Shown here in pieces: positions 18,481 through 29,382 of a stretch of 33,050 nucleotides of DNA. The stretch is from Nemertoderma westbladi (lineage: Eukaryota; Xenacoelomorpha; Nemertodermatida; Nemertodermatidae), in NCBI GenBank assembly GCA_032718475.1, contig JAUCBJ010000170.1:1-33050 (forward strand), in the 5' to 3' direction. The stretch's first letter is position 1. Each line of letters starts with the position of its first letter. The notes below the pieces were generated by a model. That model saw only the letters and a program-made list of their open reading frames with translations. It made no database searches and was not told where the DNA came from. The translations under genes and the position numbers were made by a program.

Positions 18481-19470
18481 GGAAGGATACCATGGAGGAG
18501 ACTCGGTTTTGGAGACGGAGCGGGTGTGCGGGGGTGGAAGGAGACCATGGAGGAGTCTCGCTTTCGGAGATGGTGTGGATGTATGGGGCAGAAGGAGACC
18601 ATGGAGGAGTCTCTGTTTCGGAAATGGAGCGTGTGTGTGGGGGCAGAATGAGACCATGGAGGAGTCTCGGTTTCGGAGATGGTGCGTGTGTGCAGGGGTG
18701 GAAGGAAATCATGGTGGAGTCTCGGTTTTGGAGACGGAGTGGTTGTGCGGGGGCAGAAGGAGACCATGGAGGAGTCTGGGTTTCGGTGACAGTGCGTATG
18801 TGCAGGGGTGGAAGGATACCATGGATGAGTCTCGGTTTCGGAGATGAAGCGGGTGTGCAGGGTGGAAGGAGACCATGGAGGAGTCTCGGTTTCGGAGATG
18901 GAGTGGGTGTACAGGGTGGAAGGAGACCATGGAGGAGTCTCGGTTTCGGAAATGGAGCGTGTGTGTGGGGGCAGAAGGAGACCATGGAGGAGTCTCGGTT
19001 TCGGAGATGGTGCGTGTGTGCAGGGGTGGAAGGAGATCATGGAGGAGACTCGGTTTTGGAGATGGAGCGGGTGTGCGGGGGTGGAAGGAGACCATGGATG
19101 AGTCTCGCTTTCGGAGATGGTGTGGGTGTACGGGGCAGAAGGAGACCATGGAGGAGTCTCGGTTTCGGAGATGGTGCGTGTGTGCAGGGGTGGAAGGAGA
19201 TCATGGAGGAGTCTTGGTTTTGGAGACGGAGCGGGTATGTGGGGGTGAAAGGAGACCATGGAGGAGTCTCGGTTTCGGAAATGGAGCGTGTGTGTGGCGG
19301 CAGAAGGAGACCATGGAGGAGTCTCGGTTTCGGAGATGGTACATGTGTGCAGGGGTGGGAGGTGATCATGGAGGAGTCTCGGTTTTGGAGACGGACTGGG
19401 TGTGCGGGGGTGGAAGGAGACCATGGAAGAGTCTCGGTTTCGGAGACGGAGCGGGTGCGTGGGGTTTTAC
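18481..19470. repeat. 55-bp minisatellite, about 18 units, with higher-order pattern
   Basis: Each unit is 54-56 bp, begins GGAAGGAGACCATGG or close to it, continues with AGGAGTCTCGGTTTCGGAGA, and ends in a G-rich stretch. Units fall into recognisable types by their middle and tail: TTTTGGAGACGGAG, GGAAATGGAGCGTG and GGAGATGGTGCGTG. The order of types recurs about every six units (about 330 bp). The array ends in GTGCGTGGGGTTTTAC, which abuts the LINE tail. Long open frames on both strands follow from the lack of stop codons in the unit and are not treated as genes. Confidence 0.93.
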
Positions 19471-20889
19471 TGCTACTACTAGGATCAGCATGCCGCATTG
19501 CAGCTGCATTTTTAAGAATGCTGTGCCGGCTTGTCGACAAAATTGCGCCACCACAACTCCCTATCACCCATGACATTTGCTAGATCATCCGCATCTTCAA
19601 GGCCAGTATCCTTTAAGATGCGTCTCAAGAAAGTCATGGACTGTCCACCATGCTTATTCACTCCATGAGGCTGCCAAAGTACACGATTATGCACTGGCTG
19701 GTCCTCACGGCGAAAGCAATGTCCTGCAAAGCGGAGGCGATTTTGTTCTAGTGTCAAGCTTGGGGGAACCAATGAGATACCTCCAATGTTATATAGTGTC
19801 TGGTTGGAGATGTGTGCATTGTACTTGACACAACGAACCCGGCGTAGCATTCTTGTGAATGTGCCATCCAGAGATTTGATGTCCTCAGCAGTTAGAGCCC
19901 AGCATGGATTCCCATAGAGGAGTACTGGAACTGCTGCTCTTAACGACTCGTAAGAGCTGCTCGGACCTTAAGTTTCTGATTAATTCTCGGTGACTTCCAA
20001 ATCCTGGAAAGCCTATTCAAGGCTGCCCATGCCTTTCCCTTACGTATTCGAAGGTCCTCACCTGACTTCCGGATCCATGATTCCAGGTAACAGAAGTCGT
20101 CCACATGCTCAAGCATACCATCCTTTGAGCTTATGCTCATCCGATCAGAGACTTGCTGAGGACTTTCAAAGTTAACTGTCAAAATTTTGGTCTTTCTGGA
20201 GTTAATAAAAAGACCAACACTAGAAGCAGCATGTTCTAATGAGCTGAGGAGCCGTTGGGCTCCCTCTAGTGATTCTGAGAGTACTCCTAAGTCATCAGCA
20301 AAGTCTAGATCAGTTAGGTACTTGGCAGGATTTCCTCGACTTCTGGAGCCAGTAGGTGGAGTTATCATCACCCCATCATCATTATGATGATCTAAGGACA
20401 TGCGTAGAACATAGTCAACCACAATTATGAACAAGAATGGTGCAAGTGTGTCTCCCTGGAGGACGCCCCATAACACTTCAAATGGTTCTGTGTCACCGTC
20501 AACAGTAGACACAAATGTTGTCGAACCATCGTATACTAATCTGATTGCTGCAATGATTTCATCAGGAATCCCATATAATGAAAGTATGCTGAACATACGT
20601 GAGCGAGAGACTGAATCAAAGGCCTTGAAGAAGTCAACAAAGATAACAGCCAGATGCCTGTCTTTCTTTTTTGATAACTCTTCAATTATCCTTCTAAGTG
20701 CCAAAATGGGCTCCATGGTCCCACGCACGACCTTAACGGAACCCATTCTGATTTCCATGGAGCAGTCTCTCAATGGGATCCCTGATGCGATTTAATATAA
20801 TTCTATTGTATAGCTTTGCAGCAATTGAGATCAATGAGATTCCCCGAAAAGAACCATAGAGTGTTAGGTTGGCCTTCTTGGGAACTGGC
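19471..20889 (-). mobile_element. Second LINE copy, 5'-truncated, inserted in the minisatellite
   Basis: Minus-strand homologue of 229-1625, nearly identical along its length. It starts at the sequence complementary to GGAACTGGC and ends with a tail reading CTAGTAGTAGCAG in its own sense. Minisatellite sequence lies directly on both sides, and the 88 bases after it (20891-20978) closely match the 89 bases before it (19382-19470). Confidence 0.9.
19512..20889 (-). pseudogene. LINE reverse transcriptase, broken in at least three pieces
   Basis: This is the same reverse transcriptase as at 59-1590, truncated further at the 5' side. Motif A is intact here (FVDFFKAFDS) and the FADD box is at 20291-20302. 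Compared with the left copy there is a substitution plus a 4-base insertion near 20725-20740 that stops the first frame after NGFR. Near 19940-19965, about ten bases of the left copy are replaced by some twenty unrelated bases, which breaks the frame again. The C-terminal piece (19512-19850) reads RRVRCVKYNAHIS and ends at the same stop as the left copy. It does retain the base whose loss frameshifts the left copy near 250. Not functional. Confidence 0.85.
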
Positions 20890-20978
20890 CGTTTGGAGAC
20901 GGAGTGGGTGTGCGGGGGTGGAAGAAGACCATGGAGGAGTCTCGGTTTCTGAGACGGAGTGGGTGCGTGGGGTTTTAC
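20890..20978. repeat. Minisatellite fragment beyond the LINE (about 1.6 units)
   Basis: Continues the 55-bp repeat and ends in the same GTGCGTGGGGTTTTAC as the main array (19455-19470). By eye it differs from 19382-19470 at six or so positions and one length change. Confidence 0.88.
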
Positions 20979-21087
20979 CCTGAAATGTATTAGGACTTCA
21001 AAAATATCTGGGGAACTAATTAATTCTAGGCTACTCTCTTGGAGAAATTGTTTAGTCATTATTATTATTATTAATCAATTGTACAAA

Positions 21088-21240
21088 TGTAACTATATAT
21101 ATTGATTTAATTTAAAAACACTTGTAGCTAAATCATAAAAGCAATAATAAAAATTCTGAGTAACCTACTAAGAAGGAGGTAGGTGAAACTGTTTTGTTTC
21201 AAATTTCATGTAATCTCATTAAGAATTGTAGAACAATTTG
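21088..21240 (+). repeat. Right arm of a diverged inverted repeat pair
   Basis: Inverted partner of 17701-17856. It contains about 8 bases (around 21164-21172) absent from the left arm. Similarity may continue weakly to about 21295 (GATGGTGTAT also occurs in the left arm's reverse complement). Confidence 0.75.
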
Positions 21241-23249
21241 AGGAGGGTGCTTGACACTGAATTACGACACTATATTCCAAGTGATGGTGTATTCTGGTAG
21301 TTCTCCATATTTTGATTGTGATTACAGATACGAAATTAATAAATGAGCGGCTTCTTTGGCAATCGCTTCCAGAAGTCATTCATCGATGTCAGTCATTATG
21401 TCAGTCATTAGGCTGGCAGACACAATTAAAGCTATGACTTTCAAGGCAGCGCATCACTACTATGAGGATCGTAAGTATGATCTTAAATAAGATCGTAAAT
21501 AAGATCTCATGTATGAGGAGTGGGGTAAGAGAAGTTCAACATGGGAATTTTGTACCCATGATATTCACCGTGTTTGGGATATGACACCATCTGCCAGCCA
21601 TTTCGTCCTACTGAGCCAGAGATCCAACAGCCACCGGATAAACACGCTGTCATGACCTACTGCAGTACGTCATGCTGCTGTAATTGAATTCTAAAATCCA
21701 ACAAATCGGGTAATTGTTGTTAGTATAGTTAGATATCCAGACCATTTTTTGATTTTTAAAAATAGTTATTCAAAAAATAATACAAATTAAAATTACAGTT
21801 GTGCTAGCGTGTTTCAAAAAGAGGATTTTTCAAGTATTTGCTTTTAATTAAAATTATAAACAAATTAAATATCTGAAAATCGAATCTGTATTGCTTTGAA
21901 TACCAGTATATTTTTTACTAGCATGTAAAATGCGGGAGCCAGTTGACGAAACTCCCGACTGACTGGGTGTTATTAGTGTTAGATTTCTTATGGACTGAAC
22001 ATAGATGGCTGTTGTGGGACCGAGACATAGGTCTTTGGGTTCAGTGTTAATTAATCGGTGATGCTGAGTTCCACAAAAGTTGTTTTTTAAGAATCTTAAG
22101 AATTTTAAGTTTCAAAGAAATTTGGTCCAAGATTGAGGGGGACTAAGTAGCATTTTTAGTGGAATCTTTAATTCCGCCTCCAGTCGCTAGGGGGAGGCTA
22201 TAAATTAAATTTTCAAATTTTCCTATAGAGGCTTTTGTGCAGTATCATTTAGTGTATAGACGGGAAGGATTGTGATACACACCTTTGTGTTGAGCATTTT
22301 TTATGTTTTGTTTTTTGTTTATTTTGTTTTTGTTTATTTTTGATGGCCCTAGTGGCTAAGTACTAATTGTAGGGCCTAGTGTCCTGAATGTATATATTTT
22401 TTTGTTTTTTTTGTTGTGGGGTGTCAGTCTCTAGTGTTTGCTATAGTGATCATGTCTAAACATGACCGATGAGGCTGTTTGTGATTAATAAGGATGTGCA
22501 ACTGTCCATGTATGTCATTGATTGTCTGGCCAACCACAATATTATGGAGCCTCTCCTGATTAATTAATACCAAATGCAGCAATCATTATTTACTATTATT
22601 ATGCTCGCTCCATGAGCCTCATTTTTTCATTGGTTGGATATTTTGTTCTCATTCAATTTATATAAAGGCAGGCAGGTTTAGTAAAAATAAACCTAAGCAA
22701 CTGGATTGAATTATAATTTGCTTCAAACCGGAATGAGGTAGAAAGTGTCTATAGAGTAATATAAAGTTTCGGGAAGTATTGTTCTCACTGTGGTGGATCA
22801 TCATGTTATGCTATGTTCTGCACAGCATAAACAATCACGATCATAGTACAACTTACACTTGTGCATAAATTACTGAAATATAATGGAAATTGTAATGTAC
22901 CGGTAGTACAAAGCAAACAAAGGCCCACACAACTAGGATATATAGTCAGCTGTCTCTACAAACTAACACCATACAATATTGCGGTAAGTATATACTGTAT
23001 ATACAACATAAATTTGAATATGACATACTGTACCTTTAAAGGTAGATAAACCTTTAAGTACACCATTTTGGTCCAAAATATGTCGAAATTATTTTTATGA
23101 TCTATTATAATGCACGATTAAATAGTGTTTCCAAATCTTAAAACCGCTATTTAATAGCTCTTATGTTTTTAAGATATCACAATTTCCATTTAGGGAGACC
23201 TATTGAAATTACTATTACTATGTGTATAATGAAAGGTCGATTATCTCCA
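21241..23249. other. Two kilobases without a recognisable gene
   Basis: AT-rich sequence with stops in all frames. It contains TTTTGTTT-rich simple sequence near 22300-22420, a second CGCTAGGGGG occurrence (22185-22194) inside a short GCCTCC/GGAGGC hairpin, and a near-palindrome GTATATACTGTATATAC near 22986. No RNA gene is recognised. Confidence 0.55.
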
Positions 23250-24530
23250 AATATTTTTTTTATGAAATTGTCAACTTCAAAACCCTACTACTTCTACAAT
23301 TTTTGAGCAATTAGTCTGAAAATTATGTGGGTGTATATATAGCCATCCTGCATGAAAGTATCAAACAACTTTTTGAAATTTTTTGTTAATAAAACTTAAT
23401 ACTATTTATAACAAACCTAAAAAATTAGCATAAATTTGCAGCTAAATGTGCAGATTTATTTTCACAAAATTTCGCCTGATAGTTACATTGCCCATCTTTT
23501 ATCTATCATATAAAAAAAACTTTCATGTGATTAGATTCAAAACTGTAAAAGCCTTAGGGTTTTAAGCGCACCCAAGTTTTTTTTAATGTTAACTAGTATT
23601 AACTAATATTAAATAGCGAAAAATAATTTTTTTTTAATCATGTAGAATAGCATCTTAGGTACTTCAATTCCAAATTATAGCCAAAACCAAACAATTTTGA
23701 AACGCTGAGAGTGATAAATCGAAGAGTTGTCCGAAAATTGTGTAGAAACTAATTTACATTCAGCGAGCAATGTTTAATAGTTATATCAGTATCGTTTGCC
23801 AATTAGTGATTAATATGGTATGCGCAATGTTTAAGGAATACCTTCCATAACCTAACAGATAAATAATTGTTTGAATTTTAATGCACTGCAAAGCATATCA
23901 GTCAGACAAGATTCAAAGGTTATTTGTATAATCATGAAACTTATTTACAAGATCAATAACAATTACGTGATATATATAGCATTACTGATAATGACTAACC
24001 TTGCTTAGAAACATAATCACAAACCTAGACACTTCTGATCTCACTTCAGAAAGGACAATGTGTTTAAAGAATAAAGTGATGGACGATTCGCCTTAAATTT
24101 TCTCCCAACATTGCTACTCCACGAGCTCAGATTGAAAAAATAGAAGACCAGCTTAAACGTACTTCCACTTACCTCTCACGTACTGATACATAAAGAGATA
24201 AACAGTCTAAATAGAAAGAACTCACCTGATTTGAAATCCCTGGTGATATAACACTATAGATAATGCTCCTGCAAAAATAAGCCTTCTTAGCACTTCTAAA
24301 AATCTTTAATGGAAACATACTAACCTCATACTTTATCAATCCAAGTGCTTTTACCCATTCACACAGATTTGGGTATACGAAGTGTTGGAATGGACTTGGT
24401 TATTGGCTTAGTGATTGAATGAATGTAGCGCTTGGCGCGATTTTTGAATTACTGGCAGACTGGCTGGCGTAGCTTTGCACCAAGCCAAAATACAGTAACT
24501 ACTTGAGTACAACAGTCTTTCTTAAGTTCA

Positions 24531-24782
24531 ATGGTTCAAAGGGTTACCGAAATTGAGACATCAGAAAAACAATCCATTCCTCATAGTGTGGTGAAATTAG
24601 ATAAGTCTACAACCAAAGTATTGTATTTAATAGTAGCTGCTTGGTTGATCCAATCGACGAAAATAGTAAGAATATTTCCTTCAGGACTATTCTATTCGGA
24701 TATGTTTTGGTTTAGTTTGTATTCTATTTCTGCACACCAAGGTTCTTTAAAGTTCCATGCAGTTATATGTTTCATATGTTAA
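24531..24782 (+). other. 83-codon open frame in the long repeat, copy 1
   Basis: An ATG-started frame (MVQRVTEIETSEK...) with one hydrophobic stretch (VLYLIVAAWLI). The identical frame is at 32329-32580. I recognise no family. Since the surrounding non-coding sequence is equally conserved, identity is not evidence of selection. It may be chance. Confidence 0.2.
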
Positions 24783-24877
24783 AGATTCATGCAGCAACTA
24801 TGTCACAGGAACCAGAAGTAATTGATTCTCATTATGAATAGTCTCCAACTCAAGTGAACATTTCATTAATTTATTTA

Positions 24878-24899
24878 GGGGGGGGGGGGGGGGGGGGGG
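24878..24899. repeat. Poly-G tract (22 bases) in long repeat, copy 1
   Basis: The run is uninterrupted. The matching run in copy 2 is longer. Confidence 0.95.
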
Positions 24900-25485
24900 T
24901 AGCACTCCCAAATTGAACCTCACATTTTTGTGTCTCTGGACATTAAAATTGGGTGAATTTTTTTGTGCTACTATACATCGTCTGGACTGTGTAAGAATAA
25001 CCAAACCAAGTATTTTTAAAAATGGCCCATAAGTGGCTCGGTAATGGCCAAAAGTGCCTTTTTGCGCCAATGGCTATTTCTGCACCAATATTTGTTGAAA
25101 TTTGTCGAAATTTGGAATATAAGTTCAGAAGAACCCTGCATCCAATTCTTCTGAACAAATTTTGCCTCAAATGCTCAAATTTCAACAAATTAAAAATCTA
25201 AAAATGAAACAAATTCACACTCATTTCAGATAAAATTGGAGGAGAAATAAATAGCCTTTTCCCTGAAAAAACGTCATTTTGAGATATGGGTGTTTAAAGT
25301 TTTAGGAACAATTCAATCCTTCCTGCTATTTTAGATATACCATTTTTCTATGTTCAACAATATCTTTGTCAAAAATAAATGACATTCAACGAAATTTTTC
25401 ATGCTTGCTAAACAGATAACTAGTAAATCAACATTTTAGCAATTTTATTCACATTTGTACCGTAACTGCCACTACACATTAAAAT

Positions 25486-25705
25486 CGAGGGCAGAAAATA
25501 TAAAGCGAGGGCATAAAATATAAAGCGAGGTCAGAAAATATAAAGCGAGGGCAGAAAATATAAAGCGAGGGCAGAAAATATAAAGCGAGAGCAGAAAATA
25601 TATAGCGAGGGCAGAAAATATAAAACAAGGGCAGAAAATATAAAGACAGGGCAGAAAATATAAAACAAGGGCAGAAAATATAAAACAAGTGCAGAAAATA
25701 TAAAG
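25486..25705. repeat. 20-bp minisatellite, 11 units
   Basis: Units of CGAGGGCAGAAAATATAAAG follow each other without spacers at an exact 20-base period. Later units change to CAAGGGCAG or ACAGGGCAG. A partial unit follows to about 25730, then a 12-base AATGAAGGCCAA doublet. Confidence 0.95.
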
Positions 25706-26018
25706 ACTGAAAGACAGGGAAGAAAATGTTATGAAGGCCAATGAAGGCCAATGTACAGATATACTGTACATTCTACTGTCTGACTGTATAATTGACCGCT
25801 ACCGGCAGACCGGTACAGTTGTATGAGTACCATGGTTCCGGTTGGTTTAACAAACTTTTAACAACTTATTGACGCCGAAGTGATCAGGTTGCAAGGACTA
25901 ATGTGTTTCATGGCCTCCACCTGCAGTAGACCTACAGTGCTGCAGTAACAGTACATACAGTGTGCTACAGTACTGGTACTGTACTGTAGTACCATACTGG
26001 TGCAGTGTTGACCGTTGG

Positions 26019-26063
26019 ACCATTTTCTGCATTTGTTTTACCATTTTCTGCATTTGTTTTACC
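26019..26063. repeat. Two tandem copies of a 22-bp unit
   Basis: ACCATTTTCTGCATTTGTTT is repeated directly, followed by a third degenerate start ACCGTTTTA. Confidence 0.8.
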
Positions 26064-26243
26064 GTTTTATGTTATCAAACCCAGAAACTGCTTGTGCTTA
26101 CCTTATTGTTCAGTTGTTGTCTTTTACTATGTTGTAAGTTTACTATGACTACTGGACTACTGACTGTCTGACCATATGGTTTCCCTCAATTGGTGAAGTG
26201 ATCGTTAATTGTTTTGGGGTTTTTGTTTTGTTTTGTGTTACTT

Positions 26244-26280
26244 ATATCACATCACATCATATCATATCATATCACATCAA
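26244..26280. repeat. ATCAC/ATCAT simple repeat
   Basis: Five-base units ATCAC and ATCAT alternate over about 36 bases. Confidence 0.85.
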
Positions 26281-26410
26281 CTTATATCTGTATATGAATC
26301 TGAATATATCTGAATCTGTATTATGTGGAGGCCCCCAAATACGTTAATCCCAATCCCGTAGTACCAGTTTGCCGGTACCTGAATGTGCATATCTGCATAT
26401 GACCACTACA

Positions 26411-26431
26411 GGGGGGGGGGGGGGGGGGGGG
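26411..26431. repeat. Poly-G tract (21 bases)
   Basis: Uninterrupted G run. A further 15-G run follows at 26480-26494, interrupted from five more G by a T. Confidence 0.95.
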
Positions 26432-26479
26432 TAACTGCTCCATAATGAAACCAAGGTTTCTGCATGGTTCAGCGGGGGT

Positions 26480-26494
26480 GGGGGGGGGGGGGGG
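26480..26494. repeat. Poly-G tract (15 bases)
   Basis: G run preceded by GGGGGT, so the whole is nearly 21 G. Confidence 0.95.
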
Positions 26495-26724
26495 TAGTAA
26501 TATTTGTGCTCAACTAAATTTTTTTTTATTTATTTATTATATCTACTGTACTTACACATGTCTTATTTCCGGTATTACATACATAGGAGTAACATAGTTG
26601 CTCCTGTACACTGACGCTATTGTTCCAAATAATCATTTAGTGTGTATACATTGAATGCCCAGTGCAATTTTTTATCATAAATTCTCTGCGTGGGATAAAT
26701 ATTTCTCCATTTGACGCAACACCG

Positions 26725-26762
26725 CCGCGGCCGCTATGAGGGAGGTGAATACCGCGGCCGCT
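26725..26762. repeat. GC-rich direct repeat of CCGCGGCCGCT
   Basis: Two exact 11-base copies at 26725-26735 and 26752-26762, in an otherwise AT-rich stretch. Each contains an internal palindrome (GCGGCCGC). Confidence 0.8.
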
Positions 26763-27955
26763 CCTAAAGCCGCAGGCCATCGCTAACTATATAGGTTAAC
26801 TTGGGATTCTGGGGGACTTTTCGATGAAGGAACTGACCAATTTTTTTTATTTTCGCACCAGGGGAGCGGCTCGGAATTCTAAGATATTAGCAACTCTAAC
26901 ATTAGCAAATCTATCCCCTCGACGGACACGGCAGACAAAAAACCGTCATTTTTTCGACTTTTTTAAAAATTTTTTGAAAGGCGCTCTACAGTGGCTCGAA
27001 AAAACCCTAGGTTATTGCTTAGCCGACGCCGGGATACGATAGAAGGGATTAATTGGTGAATTCGTTTTTTTTTTCAAAAAAGATTAGCACGCCTTTTTCC
27101 CGAAATTGTCCGTCAAAGTTGAAAAAACGGACAAAATGACTTTGCGGGATCCGCTATAACTCGGCTAATATTAATCGTACGGGGACGAAAGTACCGCGGT
27201 TGGAAAGGGGAAGAGTGGTACTACCTTCGTATCGAATGGGGGTAAGATATTTATTAAAATTTCGGGTGGAAAAAGGGGCCGTAAATTTGTACGTTTTTGT
27301 CCGTCTTTTTTGGAACACTTATTTCCGAAATGTTTAATTCGACAACGCGGGTAGGAATCCACTAATTCTTTTATGAAACTCGTAGAAGACCATTGGGGCT
27401 ACGTTCCTATCGAATGGAGGTACAAAAAATATGTCAGCAATAGGGGCCAAAAAGGGCCAGAATTTGTAATATTCTAGTAGTATTTTTTAGTAGTAGTTTT
27501 TTCGAATATTTTTTTAATTTTTAACTTTAGTTGGTTAAGGTACATTCTATGCGGTCAATATCGATACGGGGAATTCAAATATGCTATAGGTTTTGCTCCA
27601 AGGATGATAATAAAAAAATGAGGGCCAAAATTATAATTTCGCGCTTCAAACTCGCTTTGCGGGAAATCGTCTAGCTCGAAAACTACTTAACTTACGGGAG
27701 ATTTGTTTACACAGACTTATAGTGCGTTAAATTATCTATCTAACAGCGTTAATTACAGCGCCGGAGGTATTATTAAACTGGAGCGGCAGACGATCGTGTG
27801 AAATATAATATTTATAAAAAGGGACGAAAAATTTTTTTTTTTTACAAATCGCTACTCCATTATAGTTTAGCGTATTGCGCCAAAAGTACCTGTAAAAGGT
27901 ATCAAATTAACTCCGCTATCTTTTATTTTAACATATATAATTAAAATTACGAATT
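26763..27955. other. Non-coding flank left of the TTAA element
   Basis: Homopolymer-rich A/T sequence with short frames and no domains. It continues in similar style after the element (29383 onward), consistent with one stretch split by the insertion. Confidence 0.5.
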
Positions 27956-27959
27956 TTAA
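27956..27959. repeat. TTAA target duplication, left
   Basis: TTAA directly outside the CCCTATTACCACTGGGG end. The partner is at 29379-29382. Confidence 0.85.
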
Positions 27960-29378
27960 CCCTATTACCACTGGGGTGTTTTGACCATTAGCACCACTGG
28001 GGGGGGGGCCGATTCGGCCCACCCACTATATTTTTGTATTCGTCCAATGAAATCCTACAAAATTTGGGCTGTTGGTGAAACAACTATAGATGAACACTAC
28101 CAAACCTTAAAAAGTTAAAATTTCATAAGCAGGGACTCATAATTTTGATGAAAAATAAAAGTAGTCCCAGGACAAAATTAAAAAATTTTTCGTTTTCTAA
28201 AAACTTATAGTGTGGCAGTGTTGGCTAGATTTAGTAGGTTTTTCAAGACGCTGAATCGAATGTGATTATATTCCACTTCCAAAAATTGAAGTGGATGCTA
28301 TTTTTCGTGCACCTAAGAAGTGGGCGTGGCACTTCAAATTTTGAAAAATTAGATATTCAGAAAATGCCCCTAATTTTTTTATTTCAACGCATCTTTATGG
28401 GTTTTCTGGGCCGCTGAATCGATTGAAAGTAATATAGAAGCCTGAAGACTGAGTGGTTCGCCATTTTTGGTGCACCAAAAATAGGGCGTGGCACTTCAAA
28501 TTTTGAAAAATATGAGATTCGGAAAATACACTAAAGTTTTGATTTGCAAAGCATTTTTATAGGTTTTCTGGAGCGCTGAATCGATTGAAAGTAGTATAGA
28601 AGCCTGAAGACTTAGAAGTTAGCCATTTTTTGAAATCAAAACTTTAGTGTTTTTTCCGAATAAAGTAACTTTGAAAATTTGAAGTGCCACGCCCTAATTT
28701 TGGTGCACCGAAAATTACGTACACAAAGGATTTGAGGCTTCTATATTACTTTCAATCGATTCAGCGCTCCATAAAACCTATAAAATTAATTTGAAATCAA
28801 AACTTTAGTGAATTTTCCGAATCTCGTATTTTTCAAAATTTGAAGTGCCACGCCCTAATTTTGGTGCACCAAAAATGGCGAACCACTAAGTCTTCAGGCT
28901 TCTATATTACTTTCAATCGATTCAGCGCTCCAGAAAACCTATAAAAATGCTTCGAAATCAGAACTTTAGTAAATTTTCCGAATAAAATAATTTTGAAATT
29001 TTAAAGTGCCACGCCCTAAATTTGGTGCTCCAAAAATGACGTACCACTACACTTACATGCTTGTGTAGAGCATTAGAGTGATCCAAACCAATAAAAATAA
29101 ATAAAAATAGCCCAAACATAAATAATTACTAAATCACGAATGATTTTGTAAAATTCGAAAATTTCAAAAATTTTGGTGCTGGAGACCAAATTTTGAGGTG
29201 GCACCCACATCGAAAAGTAGAAATCCAATTGCAACGGCGTTTTTTGCAAAAGATGCAGCATTAAATTTGGCTAATTCTCACAAAAAATTGGGCCGGTACG
29301 TAATGTGGTTGCATAGTTACAGCAACTAAAAACTAGGAAGGGGCCGATTCGGCCCCCCCCCCCCCAGTGGTAATAGGG
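27960..29378. mobile_element. Non-autonomous piggyBac-like TTAA element with palindromic core
   Basis: The left end CCCTATTACCACTGGGG (27960-27976) is the exact reverse complement of the right end (CCCCAGTGGTAATAGGG, ending 29378), and TTAA lies on both sides. TTAA targets and CCC-type ends are the signature of the piggyBac superfamily. Further in, both ends carry a G/C run followed by GGCCGATTCGGCC. The left end has an internal duplication of ACCACTGGGG. The 1419-bp interior has no transposase; it consists of about 162-bp units in inverted orientation. It would depend on an enzyme from elsewhere. Confidence 0.85.
28249..29065. repeat. Palindromic core of about 162-bp units (three forward, about three inverted)
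   Basis: Forward units start with CGCTGAATCGA at 28249, 28412 and 28574. Inverted units end with the complement (TCGATTCAGCG) at 28766 and 28927, and a third, more diverged, reaches about 29065. Spacing is 161-163 bases on both sides and symmetrical about 28670. Conserved blocks include GGGCGTGGCACTTCAAATTT and TTTTGGTGCACC. The RNA would fold into a long hairpin with a loop of roughly 120 bases. Confidence 0.9.
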
Positions 29379-29382
29379 TTAA
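29379..29382. repeat. TTAA target duplication, right
   Basis: Partner of 27956-27959, followed by GGGTCG. Confidence 0.85.

Larger units (their letters stand above)
23250..25250 (+). repeat. Long direct repeat, copy 1 (at least 2.0 kb)
   Basis: This aligns collinearly with 30848-33050 from AATATTTTTTTTATGAAATT to the window end, at very high identity (long stretches identical). Copy 1 has about 45 extra bases near 23580-23630 and lacks about 200 bases present in copy 2 near 31985-32225. The right boundary is unknown because copy 2 runs off the window. Confidence 0.95.

Noticed and set aside
18357-19583. Long open frames on both strands (355 codons minus, 384 codons plus) as genes
   Set aside because: They are translations of the 55-bp minisatellite. 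The frame rotates each unit, and several frames and both strands are equally open. No domain is present.
22861-23049. Short frame of 62 codons as a gene
   Set aside because: Length and composition are as expected by chance, and there is no domain.
24798-25188. Proline-run protein on the minus strand (and its partner near 32596-32991)
   Set aside because: The proline run is only the poly-G tract read from the other strand; the frame is broken differently in the two copies because the G run differs in length.
25486-25705. CRISPR array
   Set aside because: The repeats are contiguous without spacers, and the setting is eukaryotic.
25472-25771. Hydrophobic repeat protein (minus strand, 99 codons)
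   Set aside because: It is a translation of the 20-bp minisatellite, with the same protein-like pattern in another frame.
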